DNA of 64,000 nucleotides, from positions 58,267-122,266 of the forward strand of contig JAWKPM010000012.1 of NCBI GenBank assembly GCA_041390625.1, given 5' to 3'. This DNA comes from RBC038 sp041390625 (lineage in GTDB: Bacteria; Chloroflexota; Dehalococcoidia; UBA2979). The notes beneath the pieces were generated by a model, which worked only from the letters and a program-made list of their open reading frames with translations, was not told the DNA's origin and did not search any database. This document shows positions 9,011 through 19,236 of the stretch, in pieces. Within the stretch, counting starts at the first letter, position 1, and every line of letters begins with the position of its first letter. Made by a program: the position numbers and the translations under genes.

Positions 9011-9529
9011 TTATGCATGCTGGGATCTGCCGGGCTCGAGTGGATTTCGGATCCCGCTGCGAAGACGTGAACCCGAATGAGCGTCAGCGGGTGTAGGGTA
9101 CTGACCGCCCTCGATCGCCGCATCAGCGGCGGCGAGCTCTTCAAAGTTCCACGACGCGAGCTGCTTGCGGAATGCGCGTTCAGCTGCCGTCCACGGCACA
9201 TGGACCGGGCACACCCGGTCCCAGTCGCACGGGCCGCCTCGCAGAACGCAGACCTCGGCGCGGAACGGCCCCTCGATCGCCTCAACGACCTCAAGCAGCG
9301 TGATCTCGTCCGGCGGCCGCGCCAGCTCGTACCCGCCCTCGGGGCCGGCCGTCGCCAGCAGGAACCCGCGTTGGACGAGGCTGCCGAGGATCTGCGGGAG
9401 GTAGCGCGGAGGTACGTCGGTGACGGTCGAGACTTCACGCGCCTTCCTTCGGCCGCGCCCATGGTGCCGCGCGAGTTCGAGAACGGCGCGGACCGCGTAG
9501 TCCCCTCGGCGCGTCAGGCCGGACTCCAT
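9011..9529 (-). CDS. Rrf2 family regulator with three-cysteine iron-sulfur site
   Basis: Winged-helix repressor of 172 residues. The N-terminus (SGLTRRGDYAVRAVLELARH) and the helix-turn-helix plus wing (VPPRYLPQILGSLVQRGFLLATAGPEGGYELAR) match the IscR/NsrR/RirA family. C-x6-C-x5-C (CVLRGGPC then DWDRVC) is the Fe-S ligand region, so it probably senses NO, iron or redox state. The ATG at 9529 overlaps the MobB-FmdE stop as TGATG and has GGGAGGG upstream. As the last gene of the molybdoenzyme operon it probably autoregulates the cluster. The C-terminal tail of about 35 residues is longer than usual. Confidence 0.85.
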   Translation of the reverse strand: MESGLTRRGDYAVRAVLELARHHGRGRRKAREVSTVTDVPPRYLPQILGSLVQRGFLLATAGPEGGYELARPPDEITLLEVVEAIEGPFRAEVCVLRGGPCDWDRVCPVHVPWTAAERAFRKQLASWNFEELAAADAAIEGGQYPTPADAHSGSRLRSGIRNPLEPGRSQHA

Positions 9530-10497
9530 CACGCCCTCCCGATGGTAATCCGATCGCGCCCGGCGACGACTGCTCCGGCCCCTCCGCTGGCACTCTCACT
9601 GAGCGCCGAGACGAGATCGACGCGGAGCAAGCGGTCGTCCGGCATCAGGCGATATGCAATGTCCTGCTGGTGGCGTCGAGAGACGGAGGCCGGCGCCCAC
9701 CGGGGCGCCTCGTCACGCGCCGCGTCCGCCGCGGCGACGCGCACCGCTCGCTGCGAGATGCGGTCGGTGAAGACGGCCGCCATCCTGCCACGCTCGTCGA
9801 TGTGCAGCCGGCCGCTGCCTACGGTGAGGCCGATCGTCGACGCGATCGCGTCAGCCGCACATCGAGCGGTCTCCACGACCACATCGAGCCGGTCTCGGTC
9901 CACCGGGCGCTCGAGGTTCAGCGCCGAGAGCCCGGCCAGGGCCATGCGCACACCGAGTGTGATCCCGGCGCAGCGATGCCCGTGTGCACCCGCCGCTCGA
10001 CGAATGAGCGCCTGCAACGACGGCGGCCCGTCAGCCGAGAGCTGGAACTCCTGGATGAGGGCGCTCGCGAGTGTGGGGACCTCGTCGGCGGCGATGCTCA
10101 ACAACGCCCGGCCGTCCATCGATACGAGGTGCGCCTGCATCGGCATACCAGGCTCAAGGTAGATCGAAGCGCCCAGCGCATCGTCCCTGAAGCCCTCGAC
10201 GACGACGATGTCGACGCGACTCTGGAGCGGCTCGATCGCGCCTTCAAGGGTCTCCGGTTTGGACCGGGTGAGCCAGCCGTCAGCACCACCGAACAGCACC
10301 ACGGCCGCCCCGGCGCGGGCGAAGCGGTCGCTGTCGGAGCCAGCGCGATCAGGCGTAATCCCGTGATGCGAGTGTTTGAGTGCTGCGACAACGTACCCTC
10401 GCCCCGCGAGCTCCTCGATCAGGCGGCTCGCGAGCAGCGTCTTGCCGACGTTCCGGCCAGGCGCCGTGATCCGAACAATCGGCAATGACGGGGGCAC
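9529..10497 (-). CDS. mobB: MobB nucleotide-binding domain fused to an FmdE-like domain
   Basis: Predicted 322 residues. The N-terminal domain is MobB, a P-loop protein of molybdopterin dinucleotide formation: ITAPGRNVGKTLLASRLIEEL is Walker A, ALKHSHHG and DSDRFARAGA are typical, and VVVEGFRD follows. From about residue 175 it becomes an FmdE-type domain (GAHGHRCAGITLGVRMA, then VVVETARCAADAI), known from formylmethanofuran dehydrogenase subunit E and other Mo-associated proteins, with candidate metal ligands H-x-H-x-C and a distal Cys. It sits directly behind the molybdoenzyme structural genes, so cofactor delivery is likely. The GTG at 10497 is chosen because the open frame upstream overlaps the gamma-subunit gene. 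A GAGGGG site lies about 12 bases upstream. Confidence 0.8.
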   Translation of the reverse strand: MPPSLPIVRITAPGRNVGKTLLASRLIEELAGRGYVVAALKHSHHGITPDRAGSDSDRFARAGAAVVLFGGADGWLTRSKPETLEGAIEPLQSRVDIVVVEGFRDDALGASIYLEPGMPMQAHLVSMDGRALLSIAADEVPTLASALIQEFQLSADGPPSLQALIRRAAGAHGHRCAGITLGVRMALAGLSALNLERPVDRDRLDVVVETARCAADAIASTIGLTVGSGRLHIDERGRMAAVFTDRISQRAVRVAAADAARDEAPRWAPASVSRRHQQDIAYRLMPDDRLLRVDLVSALSESASGGAGAVVAGRDRITIGRA

Positions 10498-10501
10498 GAC
10501 G

Positions 10502-11500
10502 CTAGACCGCCCCTCTTCGTTGCCGCTGGCCGATGAAGACCACGACGGCTGCGGCACCCAGTGCCAGGGCAATCACCGCCACGATCAGGATCTGGGCGCC
10601 GCCGAATCCGCTGACGGTGGCGCCCGTTCCGATCCCCAGCTCAATCCATGGGGCGATGGACTTGACGCCGTCGCGATCGCCGGCGCCGCCGTTCCAGACG
10701 GCAAAGGCGATGTTCGTGGTCGAGCCAACATCGAAACCCGCCTCGCTCGCCTCGGCGGCCTTGAGGGGGCGGACAAAGAGCGCGCGCCAGTGGCCGTCGC
10801 GCCACTCACCACTCCCGGACACATCTTGCAAGTCCGCGTGCGTGAGCGTCCCGAAGCTCTCGGCGATCAGGTTCTCGATCGGGGAAGCGTGATCCTGCTG
10901 CGCCAGTGGGTTGCCGACGTATGTCGCCGGCCGATAGATCGGGTCATCTGCGTTCGGATAGAAGTCGACGACCGTGTTCGGGTAGCGGGTTCGCGAGGTG
11001 GCGAACCCACCGGCGATGTCGCTCTCCCAGACAGCCTTCCACTGCCAGATGTTCACAGGCGAGCCTGCTGCACCCATCGTGAACGGAGGGAGCACGGACG
11101 CGGCCACCGCGGGGAACATCACCGCGGCTGCATCGGAAAACTCGATGACCCCATTGACCGCGTCGTCAGGCTTGTCGTCGGCCCACTCGAGCAGCAGGTA
11201 CAACTGCTGAGCGTCATACAGGGCGCGCACGGTCACTGCCTGCACCGTGCCGCCGCCGAACGGGGGCGTGATGTTCTGCGCCGACAGCGGCACTTGCTGC
11301 GAGGGCGCGCGGTCCCAAGCGGGACTCCAGGGGGCGTCCGGTGAAATCGCGGCACGCGTGGAGCGGGCGTCGAGGCGCGGCACCTGCGATCGTACCGGGA
11401 CGACGTTCACTGCTCCCACCGCCGCGGCGATCAATAGCGCGAGGACGACGGAGCGCGCGCCCGCGAGACGGGGGAGGCTACGAGTGGGCGGCGAGGACAC
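10502..11500 (-). CDS. heme b-binding gamma subunit of type II DMSO reductase family enzyme
   Basis: Periplasmic electron-transfer subunit of 332 residues, of the ethylbenzene dehydrogenase/DMS dehydrogenase gamma type. An N-terminal hydrophobic signal segment (about residues 15-35) is followed by a beta-sandwich-like region. FTMGAAGSPVNIWQWKA carries the candidate Met heme ligand, and VKSIAPWIEL near the end carries the candidate Lys. Unlike classic soluble gamma subunits it ends in a hydrophobic helix (about 305-325) plus basic residues, so it is probably anchored in the membrane. It overlaps the chaperone gene by 23 bases. The gene order alpha, beta, chaperone, gamma matches ddhABDC and clrABDC operons. 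Confidence 0.85.
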   Translation of the reverse strand: MSSPPTRSLPRLAGARSVVLALLIAAAVGAVNVVPVRSQVPRLDARSTRAAISPDAPWSPAWDRAPSQQVPLSAQNITPPFGGGTVQAVTVRALYDAQQLYLLLEWADDKPDDAVNGVIEFSDAAAVMFPAVAASVLPPFTMGAAGSPVNIWQWKAVWESDIAGGFATSRTRYPNTVVDFYPNADDPIYRPATYVGNPLAQQDHASPIENLIAESFGTLTHADLQDVSGSGEWRDGHWRALFVRPLKAAEASEAGFDVGSTTNIAFAVWNGGAGDRDGVKSIAPWIELGIGTGATVSGFGGAQILIVAVIALALGAAAVVVFIGQRQRRGAV

Positions 11501-12266
11501 GTTCAGCCTCCTCTCGACTCTCGAACAGTGGAAGATTTGCAGCCTCGGCGCTGGGGAGCTCGGCCATCGGGCAGCTCAGATCGCCGGGCTCATCGGCAAT
11601 CAGCACGGGCTCGTCGCGGTAGCGTCGAACGGTGCCGAGGCGCAGGAAGCGTTCCTCCCATGAGCTGAAGGCGACGAGCAGATCGCCAGCGGCACCGTAC
11701 GCCGAGGTCGCGCCGGTCAGGGCCGTGCGCCGCCCGATCACCGGCGCCCAGCGCGCAAGGTGGTCGCGGAGGAAGGAGCGCTGCGCATCGCGGCAGATTC
11801 GGACGTGCTCCGCCTCCCCGCGCTCCCGCGCGTGAGCTTCCTTGAGCGCGAGCAGGAACATGAACTCGAGCTCGAGCGCGAGGTGGTCATGGCGCTCGCC
11901 GGCGGGGTCGAGGCCGAACGCCCGGTAGAAGCCGGCGATGTCGGCGAGCTGCGCGTTCTGCTCGAAGATCTGTCGCGCGCTGAACGCCGTCTCCCAGAGC
12001 GGGCACTCGTCCGAGTAGGTGATTGAGAACGTCGACTGGAACACGTGCTCGAGCTCGGGCGGCAGCCAGTCGGTGAGCGCGGCGGCGAGGGCTGCAACCC
12101 CGTGTCGAATGTCGCCGTCCAGCAGATCGGCCGCGGCGATGGCGTGGGGCAGTAGCGCCGTTCGCTGCTCGTTGACGTCGCTCGTCGGGTACGAGAACAC
12201 GAGCGCGAGCAACCGGTAGAGGTTCGCGCGCGCGAGGCTCCGTTCCTCTGCAGAACATCTGATCAC
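11478..12266 (-). CDS. TorD/DmsD-like molybdoenzyme assembly chaperone
   Basis: All-helical redox-enzyme maturation protein of 262 residues from the TorD/DmsD/NarJ group. LARANLYRLLALVFSYP is the typical N-terminal helix. LWETAFSARQ and RHDHLALELEFMFLLALKEA match the family's central helices. It would hold the Tat-exported catalytic subunit until the molybdenum cofactor is inserted. It lies between the beta and gamma genes, as in ddhABDC-type operons. The start at 12266 is an ATG, 36 bases after the beta-subunit stop. Confidence 0.85.
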   Translation of the reverse strand: MIRCSAEERSLARANLYRLLALVFSYPTSDVNEQRTALLPHAIAAADLLDGDIRHGVAALAAALTDWLPPELEHVFQSTFSITYSDECPLWETAFSARQIFEQNAQLADIAGFYRAFGLDPAGERHDHLALELEFMFLLALKEAHARERGEAEHVRICRDAQRSFLRDHLARWAPVIGRRTALTGATSAYGAAGDLLVAFSSWEERFLRLGTVRRYRDEPVLIADEPGDLSCPMAELPSAEAANLPLFESREEAERVLAAHS

Positions 12267-12302
12267 CGGAATCCCTCCTCTCGCCGTTCCTCTCCAGAAC
12301 GG

Positions 12303-13544
<1,242 letters not shown>

Positions 13545-13545
13545 C

Positions 13546-13866
13546 TCAGGACTCCTCTCCGGCGGGACCCATCACGTCGTCGACGAGCGATTCGACGTAG
13601 TCCGCACCGCGCTCGAGGTAGACGCCGTGCGGCGCCGCGAAGGTCGGCGTCGTGAAGATGCTCAGTACGCGCCGCCGACTCCAGCCGAGGAGCGCGAACT
13701 CCTCCACGATCGCCCGCGCCATGGCTGCCATGCCGTCGTGGCCGGGCGTGACGAGCCGGACCACGGTCGGCTCGTAGGGATCGGTCGGCTCTGCGGCCTT
13801 CTCGCGCCCCGACTGGGCGAGTAATGGCTGTCCAGCGCTCTGGTCCCGGCTGTGCAAATCGCTCAT
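13546..13866 (-). CDS. 106-residue protein within the molybdoenzyme operon
   Basis: Unrecognised small soluble protein encoded between catalytic and beta subunits. Its start overlaps the catalytic-subunit stop as ATGA and its stop is 1 base before the beta start, so it is clearly translated with them. The first 40 residues are polar and probably disordered. The rest (AMARAIVEEFALLGWSRRRVLSIFTTP and YLERGADYVESLVDDVM) forms likely amphipathic helices. It has no cysteine and no signal peptide. It may be an assembly factor or a small structural subunit. I know of similar short ORFs beside Nar/Nxr-like genes but cannot name a family. Confidence 0.75.
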   Translation of the reverse strand: MSDLHSRDQSAGQPLLAQSGREKAAEPTDPYEPTVVRLVTPGHDGMAAMARAIVEEFALLGWSRRRVLSIFTTPTFAAPHGVYLERGADYVESLVDDVMGPAGEES

Positions 13867-16800
13867 GAGACGAAACCGCCCCCCAGGTACTTGAGCATCC
13901 GTGCGTCCTCGCCCCCCGGCGCGTTGCCGCTCTGGCCGGGCGCCCAGGGGCTCTGCCGATCGACCCCGCCGGCCTCTGAGCGCGTCACGCGGATGAGCGC
14001 CTCTTTCGGCACGGTGTTGATCGCGTGGTTGTCGACGTCGAAGCCGAAGATGAAGCCCATGCCCGCAGCGCGCTTGTGAAACAGCGTGTCCGTCTGATGC
14101 ATGGGCGGCGCCCAGCCACGGGTGATGCTCTGCTGGCTGCCGTAGCGGAAGGTCGCCTGATAACCCGTGGTCTCCGAGAGCGCACGGCCATCCGGCCGCG
14201 TCTCGTGGGCGCGTACGGTGCGCGGCGTCGACATGAAGCCGATGTGCTTCAGCATCGTCACGCCGTACGGATACGAGGGGTTGTAGCTGACGCGCACCTG
14301 CAGCCGGGCCACCTCGTAGAAGCCGTCGCCCTCGTGTGCGCCGCGGTACGGTCGATCGGCCGGGTTCGCGTCGACCCAGACGAGGTCGCCGTCGTCGATG
14401 CCGAGATCCTTGGCGGCCTGAGGGTTCATGTGCAGCTGTGAGTCGTTGAGCAGCGGCAGTCGCGTGTCACGACGGTGGGGATCCCCGAAGTTGGCCGACC
14501 AGATCGAGTGCCAGTCCACGACCGACCAGGACGAATGCACGCTATGGCGGCTCTTCGGCGTGAGGCACACGAACTGGAAGCCCTGCTCCCAGAGCGGGTT
14601 GGTCGTCTGCTTCGCCTCGGCCCACGACATGGCGACATTCCGGACTGTGCGCAGGTCGGCATCGAGCTCGTCCGCGGCGATCCCATAGCTCTGCGGTCGA
14701 ATGAAGCGGCTCGTCGAAACGATCACGTTGGGCATGTATTGCGTGGCTTCCACCGCCTCGCGATGGACGATCATGTTCTCGCCGTATTCGATCGCCTCGG
14801 GAATGTCGACGTAGGCGTGCAGCCGTCCGGTGTCCGTGTAGAACGGCAGGCTGTCCTTGATCTGCTCCCAGAAGGGGATCCGCGGATACGTGCGGTACAT
14901 CATCAGTGCGGTGCCGGGCACGCCGTACTTGCCGGCGAGAATGTCGGCGGTCGTGTAGCCGGCCGTCGTGAACGAGGCGTCCAGCACGCGGTCGAGGTAG
15001 ACTTCCGGCCGGCCCTCGGTTGCGAACTTGAAGTGGTCGGCGAAGCGTTGTTCGCCGGTGCGCGCGCTCAGGGCACGCGCGACCCCCGCAAAGACGGCGA
15101 GATCGTCGCGCGTGTCATGGAGCGGCTTGATACCCCCCTTCCAGATCTGGAGGAAGGGGTTCGAGCAGGAGCCGCCCATCTCGGGCGCTTCCATCTCGAG
15201 CCAGGAGTTCGCGGGCAGCACGACGTCGGCAAACTCGGCGGAGCCCGTCCACTCAATCTGCTGGTCGACGATCATGTCGACCTTCGGGTTGACGTTGCGA
15301 ACGAGTTCGTAGGCCCACTTTGCCTGATTGATCAGGTTCGCGTTGTTGTACCAGATGAGCTTGGTCGGGGTCGGCATGTGTGTGTGGCCGGTGAAGACGC
15401 GCCGACCCTTCGGCGTATCGACGATCAACGGCCGGTCGCCGTAGCCCCAGTAGCTGACGTCTTCACCCTCGATCGTGTGTCGCAGTACGTTCGGGGTGAA
15501 CGTGTAGCGGTCGGTCTCGTCGAGCAGCGGGTTGAACGGGTCCTCGTTCACGTAGCCGCCCACGCCCGGGCCGTGCCACGGCGCGGCGTGGAAGATCCCG
15601 CCTTTGTAGTTCCCAGCCCATGTGCTGACGCCGGCCCCCGATTCGCCGATGCTGCCCGTGAGCATGGCCAGCAGGTAGGTCGCGCGGTTGTGGAGCGTCG
15701 CGTGGAACCAGTGGTTCACGCCCTCGCCAATGTGGATGCCCATCGGGCGAATAGTCGCGACGTCCTCAATGAACTGCTCAACGAGGTTGCGTGGGGCACC
15801 GGTGATGTCCAGGACCGTGTCGAGGTCGTAGTCCGCCAGGTGCTCGCGATACATCGCGAAGACCGTCATGACTTCGACGCTGCTGCCGTCGGCGAGCGTG
15901 AGCCTTCCGCTGTAGTCGAGCTGCGGGTCGATGCCGCGCTCGGTGAGCCGGTCGCCGACGTCTTCCCGTGTGATGGCACGCGGGCTCCCGTCGGCTCCGA
16001 CGACGACGCGATCACCAATCTGGTCGTACTGCTCGGGCGTGAGCGCGTGCACCGTGAAGCTGGGAGCGTCCGCTGAGAGCCGATTGCGGTAGCCGGGGAA
16101 GAGCTCGTCGGCACGCAAGCGCTGCAGCGTGTCGAGGCGGACGAGCAGCGGCATGTCGGTGAAGCGCTTCAGGAAGGCCGCGTCGTAACGCTCGCCGTCG
16201 ATCAGCGCGCGGGCGACGCCCAAGAGCAGAGCCGTGTCGGAAAGCCCCGCCCGCACGGGGATCCAGTAGTCGGACTTAGTGGCCGGCGGGCTGTACTCGG
16301 GGACGATCGTAACGATCTTGCCGGCGCGCTCCATCACCTCGTGGAAGAAGTGACTCTCCGGCATTTTGTTCTCGACGAGATTCTTGCCGATCATCACAAG
16401 CAGACGGCTGTTGCGCAGGTCGTTGAAGTCCGTCTCGCTGGTCTGGAGGCCGTGGACGAAGGGGAATCCGGGCGCCTGGTCGCCGCGCCAGGTGTACTCC
16501 GACCAGTCACGCGCACCCCGGGCCTCTTCAGGCTCAACGCCGCGCACGTACGCATCGAGCAGCGACAGCGCATTCGCGAAGCGGAACAACCCGAACTTGC
16601 CGGCCACACCGTGCACGGGCAGCGCGCTGCCAAGCTTCATCGTGCGGACACCGGATTCGTCCCAGTGCTCGAGCATCTCCTCGGGGTAGCCGTCAGCCTC
16701 CAGTAGGCGCCGGCGCCCATCGGCGCCGCTGTAGGTGCGAGCCACGGCCTCGAGCCCGCGGGCCACGTAGTCGCTGATCTCGTCCCAGCTCAGGCGCACG

Positions 16801-17306
16801 AAGTCGTCGTCGCCTCGAGTGTCGAACTTGTACTTTGTTCGAAGGCCAGGATCGTCGGAAAGCGACGGGAAGCCGTCGTCGGCCCATGCCTTCCAGCCAG
16901 CCCGGAGCATCGGGTACTTGGCACGGTACGGCCCGTAGACACGACGATGCAGCGTGTAGCCCTTGTGGCATCCCCGCGGGTTCCAGGCGACACTCGCGCG
17001 GTTGCCGTCGAGATCACCGATCTCGCCAGCGTCGTAGTTCACCTCGGAACGTTGCACGACGCCGTTTCGTGTGAACGCGCGCAACCGACACATGTGCGTG
17101 TCGTTCGGCGCGCAGATGAACGTGAAGCTGTCGTCGTATGCGTACTGGTCGCGGTAGACCTGTTCCCAGTCGCGGAACGGATAGGCCTCGAGCGGGTTGT
17201 CGATGGTCTCAACCAGCTGAAGCTGGCGCAGGAGCGGGTAGGACGCCGCCCCGAGGGTGGCCACTGCGCCGAGCTTCAGGAAGTCACGGCGTGACAGGTT
17301 GCTCAT
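13863..17306 (-). CDS. molybdopterin catalytic subunit, type II DMSO reductase family (NxrA-like)
   Basis: 1147-residue molybdenum bis-MGD enzyme, exported by the Tat pathway (SRRDFLKLG at residues 5-13). The proximal FS0 cluster motif is C65-x3-D69-x3-C73 with C113 in NPRGC. Nitrate-reductase-type enzymes have H-x3-C-x3-C, so Asp replaces a Cys and Cys replaces the His, as I recall for nitrite oxidoreductase NxrA. RVYGPYRAKYPM, GKNLVENKMPESHFF, the NANLINQAKW segment and the C-terminal DLVWVDANP molybdopterin-binding domain are typical. The ATG start overlaps the upstream membrane gene as ATGA, and the much longer open frame upstream is a shadow of that gene. Whether it oxidises nitrite, reduces nitrate or acts on another substrate cannot be read from the sequence. 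Confidence 0.9.
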   Translation of the reverse strand: MSNLSRRDFLKLGAVATLGAASYPLLRQLQLVETIDNPLEAYPFRDWEQVYRDQYAYDDSFTFICAPNDTHMCRLRAFTRNGVVQRSEVNYDAGEIGDLDGNRASVAWNPRGCHKGYTLHRRVYGPYRAKYPMLRAGWKAWADDGFPSLSDDPGLRTKYKFDTRGDDDFVRLSWDEISDYVARGLEAVARTYSGADGRRRLLEADGYPEEMLEHWDESGVRTMKLGSALPVHGVAGKFGLFRFANALSLLDAYVRGVEPEEARGARDWSEYTWRGDQAPGFPFVHGLQTSETDFNDLRNSRLLVMIGKNLVENKMPESHFFHEVMERAGKIVTIVPEYSPPATKSDYWIPVRAGLSDTALLLGVARALIDGERYDAAFLKRFTDMPLLVRLDTLQRLRADELFPGYRNRLSADAPSFTVHALTPEQYDQIGDRVVVGADGSPRAITREDVGDRLTERGIDPQLDYSGRLTLADGSSVEVMTVFAMYREHLADYDLDTVLDITGAPRNLVEQFIEDVATIRPMGIHIGEGVNHWFHATLHNRATYLLAMLTGSIGESGAGVSTWAGNYKGGIFHAAPWHGPGVGGYVNEDPFNPLLDETDRYTFTPNVLRHTIEGEDVSYWGYGDRPLIVDTPKGRRVFTGHTHMPTPTKLIWYNNANLINQAKWAYELVRNVNPKVDMIVDQQIEWTGSAEFADVVLPANSWLEMEAPEMGGSCSNPFLQIWKGGIKPLHDTRDDLAVFAGVARALSARTGEQRFADHFKFATEGRPEVYLDRVLDASFTTAGYTTADILAGKYGVPGTALMMYRTYPRIPFWEQIKDSLPFYTDTGRLHAYVDIPEAIEYGENMIVHREAVEATQYMPNVIVSTSRFIRPQSYGIAADELDADLRTVRNVAMSWAEAKQTTNPLWEQGFQFVCLTPKSRHSVHSSWSVVDWHSIWSANFGDPHRRDTRLPLLNDSQLHMNPQAAKDLGIDDGDLVWVDANPADRPYRGAHEGDGFYEVARLQVRVSYNPSYPYGVTMLKHIGFMSTPRTVRAHETRPDGRALSETTGYQATFRYGSQQSITRGWAPPMHQTDTLFHKRAAGMGFIFGFDVDNHAINTVPKEALIRVTRSEAGGVDRQSPWAPGQSGNAPGGEDARMLKYLGGGFVS

Positions 17307-18334
17307 GACGGGCCTCCAACTCCGGCAATCAGCCCGCGGTCGCCGGGCATCTCGACAGCAGTTGCCGACGGCCGCTCGGCGGCCGCTCGGCGACGATCCC
17401 AGTCTTGGCGCTCGCGACCCGAAGGCGTCCGCGACACGAGTGGAGTCGTTTCCGCGGCCGGCAGCATGGCCAGCACGACCAGCGCGAGCACGGCCGTCAG
17501 GTTGTGATGCACGACCGCCGGCTGCAGCGCGGCGGCAGCAAGCAGCACCAGGCCTGCAGCAAGTGGGCGAGTCGCCGGCGCGTGCAACCACTCGATCGCG
17601 ACGAGGCCCGCGCACGCAGCCGAGACGATGTAGATGAAGGGCGGGAGCGAGAGCGTGACCCCGACTGCCCAGCTCGAGATGATCGCCGCATAGTCGGGAC
17701 GCCGCGCAAGCAGCGAGGCCACGAACAGACCGGCAGCCGCCCCCCCGATCCACGACCCACGGGTCGGCGAGTGCCCGCGGACGAGCGCCACGGCAAACAG
17801 CACCGGAGCGAAGACGAAGGCGAGCTCGCCGACACTCGTGGACACCGTGGTGCCGGTACTCGCAGCGCTGCCGGCCACGGCCGCGGCATCCTTGACAAGT
17901 AGCGGCCACTGGCCGCCAAGAACGGCCAGCGCAGCCGCGGCGTGTGCCGCGCCGAAGAGCAACGGTAGCCGCGTCCATGCGGCCGCGATCACGACGCCGA
18001 TGGCGCTGACCAACGCCGCCCTGGCGGTCAACGACGCCCACCCGCCGGACGCCAGTGTCTCAACGGTGACCCCGCCAAACGCCGCGACGAGAGCGACCGC
18101 AACTGCTGGCTCGGACCGCGCGAGGCGGAGCGCGACCAAGGCGGCAGACGCGAGGACGAGCACCGCCGTCGCCTTAAACGAGCATTCCGCGACAGCTGTG
18201 AGCATCGATCCCACGCCCGCGAGCCCCGCTCCGGGCATGTGAGAAAGGACCGGAACCGCAACGCGGAACAGCACCAACTCGGCCGCCGCCGCAAGGCCCG
18301 CCGCGAGCACCAGCGACCTCTCGGCGGCCCTCAT
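17303..18334 (-). CDS. polytopic membrane protein leading the molybdoenzyme operon
   Basis: 343 residues with about nine or ten hydrophobic helices spread over residues 5-290 and a polar, arginine-rich C-terminal tail. It is the first gene of the operon and overlaps the catalytic subunit start by 4 bases. Standard ddh/clr/ser/nxr operons have no such gene as far as I know. No heme-ligand pattern typical of NarI or NrfD is obvious, although a His pair occurs (HH in VVHHNLTA near residue 276). It could be a quinone-linked membrane anchor, a transporter for substrate or product, or a biogenesis factor. The ATG has a GAGGG site. Confidence 0.75.
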   Translation of the reverse strand: MRAAERSLVLAAGLAAAAELVLFRVAVPVLSHMPGAGLAGVGSMLTAVAECSFKATAVLVLASAALVALRLARSEPAVAVALVAAFGGVTVETLASGGWASLTARAALVSAIGVVIAAAWTRLPLLFGAAHAAAALAVLGGQWPLLVKDAAAVAGSAASTGTTVSTSVGELAFVFAPVLFAVALVRGHSPTRGSWIGGAAAGLFVASLLARRPDYAAIISSWAVGVTLSLPPFIYIVSAACAGLVAIEWLHAPATRPLAAGLVLLAAAALQPAVVHHNLTAVLALVVLAMLPAAETTPLVSRTPSGRERQDWDRRRAAAERPSATAVEMPGDRGLIAGVGGPS

Positions 18335-19236
18335 CGTGCCACCCTCGTCCCCTGACGAGTCTTCGGCGCCCGCTCCGAAGGCGACATCCGCTCGATCGGC
18401 CGAGTGTCAGACCATCGATCCAACTCCGGAACGCACGGTCCATACCCGCGCTCGATACACGACGACACCGAGCGCCCGTGCAATGCTGATCGTTGGCGGC
18501 CCGAACCAAGAGGCGTCCGGGCGGTTGACGCGGATGCGGCAACGGGATGTGACTCTGGCGCTGAGGTTGGCCTCACCATGAGCGGCCCACGGATCGTTCA
18601 GCGGTGTCCTAATGGTCTGTTTCTACGCGCCCACTCGGGATTCAAGAACCTGCCCAAAGTCCCGCCGATCGCGGACGAACGTCACACGAATGCGACTCCT
18701 GCGATGGCTGCAGACTGCGCCAGTCCCGCTGGCGTAGTCCGTCGGCGAGGTTGGGCGCGGAGCGGGCTCGTTCGCCGCGTGTCCGCGGGCGGTGCCTGCT
18801 CGGCGGAGCGATGCGGTCAGCGCGACCGATGGTTCGGGGACCAGCACGCAGAGCTCACTGCGGTGGGCCTGCGTCCCGACGGTGGGCGCGCGCGCGACGG
18901 CAGCGGTTACTGAGCTCGTAGATGCGCCGCGGGCTCCGCGTGGCCGGCACGAGCGCGACGGACGGTGCGATCAGTCACCTGATCCTCGGACAGTCGAGCA
19001 GCAGGCCTTAGTGCCGGACCGCTGTGTACTGGCTTCCTGGCACCGCCGTTCACGACCGCGCACGATGACATCTGGTACTACGACACCGCGGCGGCGACCG
19101 AGGCGCGTGCGCAGCCTTCCTCGCATCGATCCCGCGACTGACGCCGCGACCGAGACCGTCCCGGGCCCGTCCGGCGGCGGCTACGTGGGAGGCGAGGACG
19201 CGCTGTTCTATCGGGCATTGCTGGGGGCACGTTCGG
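18335..19236. other. about 0.9 kb without a recognisable gene, upstream of the operon
   Basis: Upstream region of the molybdoenzyme operon, so it should contain its promoter and any Rrf2 or activator site, but I see no clear -35/-10 pair or palindrome. A plus-strand open frame (18404-18913) has no recognisable domain and poor codon character. It is probably decayed sequence continuous with the GYD remnant that follows. Confidence 0.4.

Noticed and set aside
13863..18041. A single 1392-residue open frame across catalytic subunit and membrane gene
   Set aside because: The N-terminal 245 residues are arginine-rich shadow of the membrane protein gene in another frame. The Tat signal and ATGA overlap place the true start at 17306.
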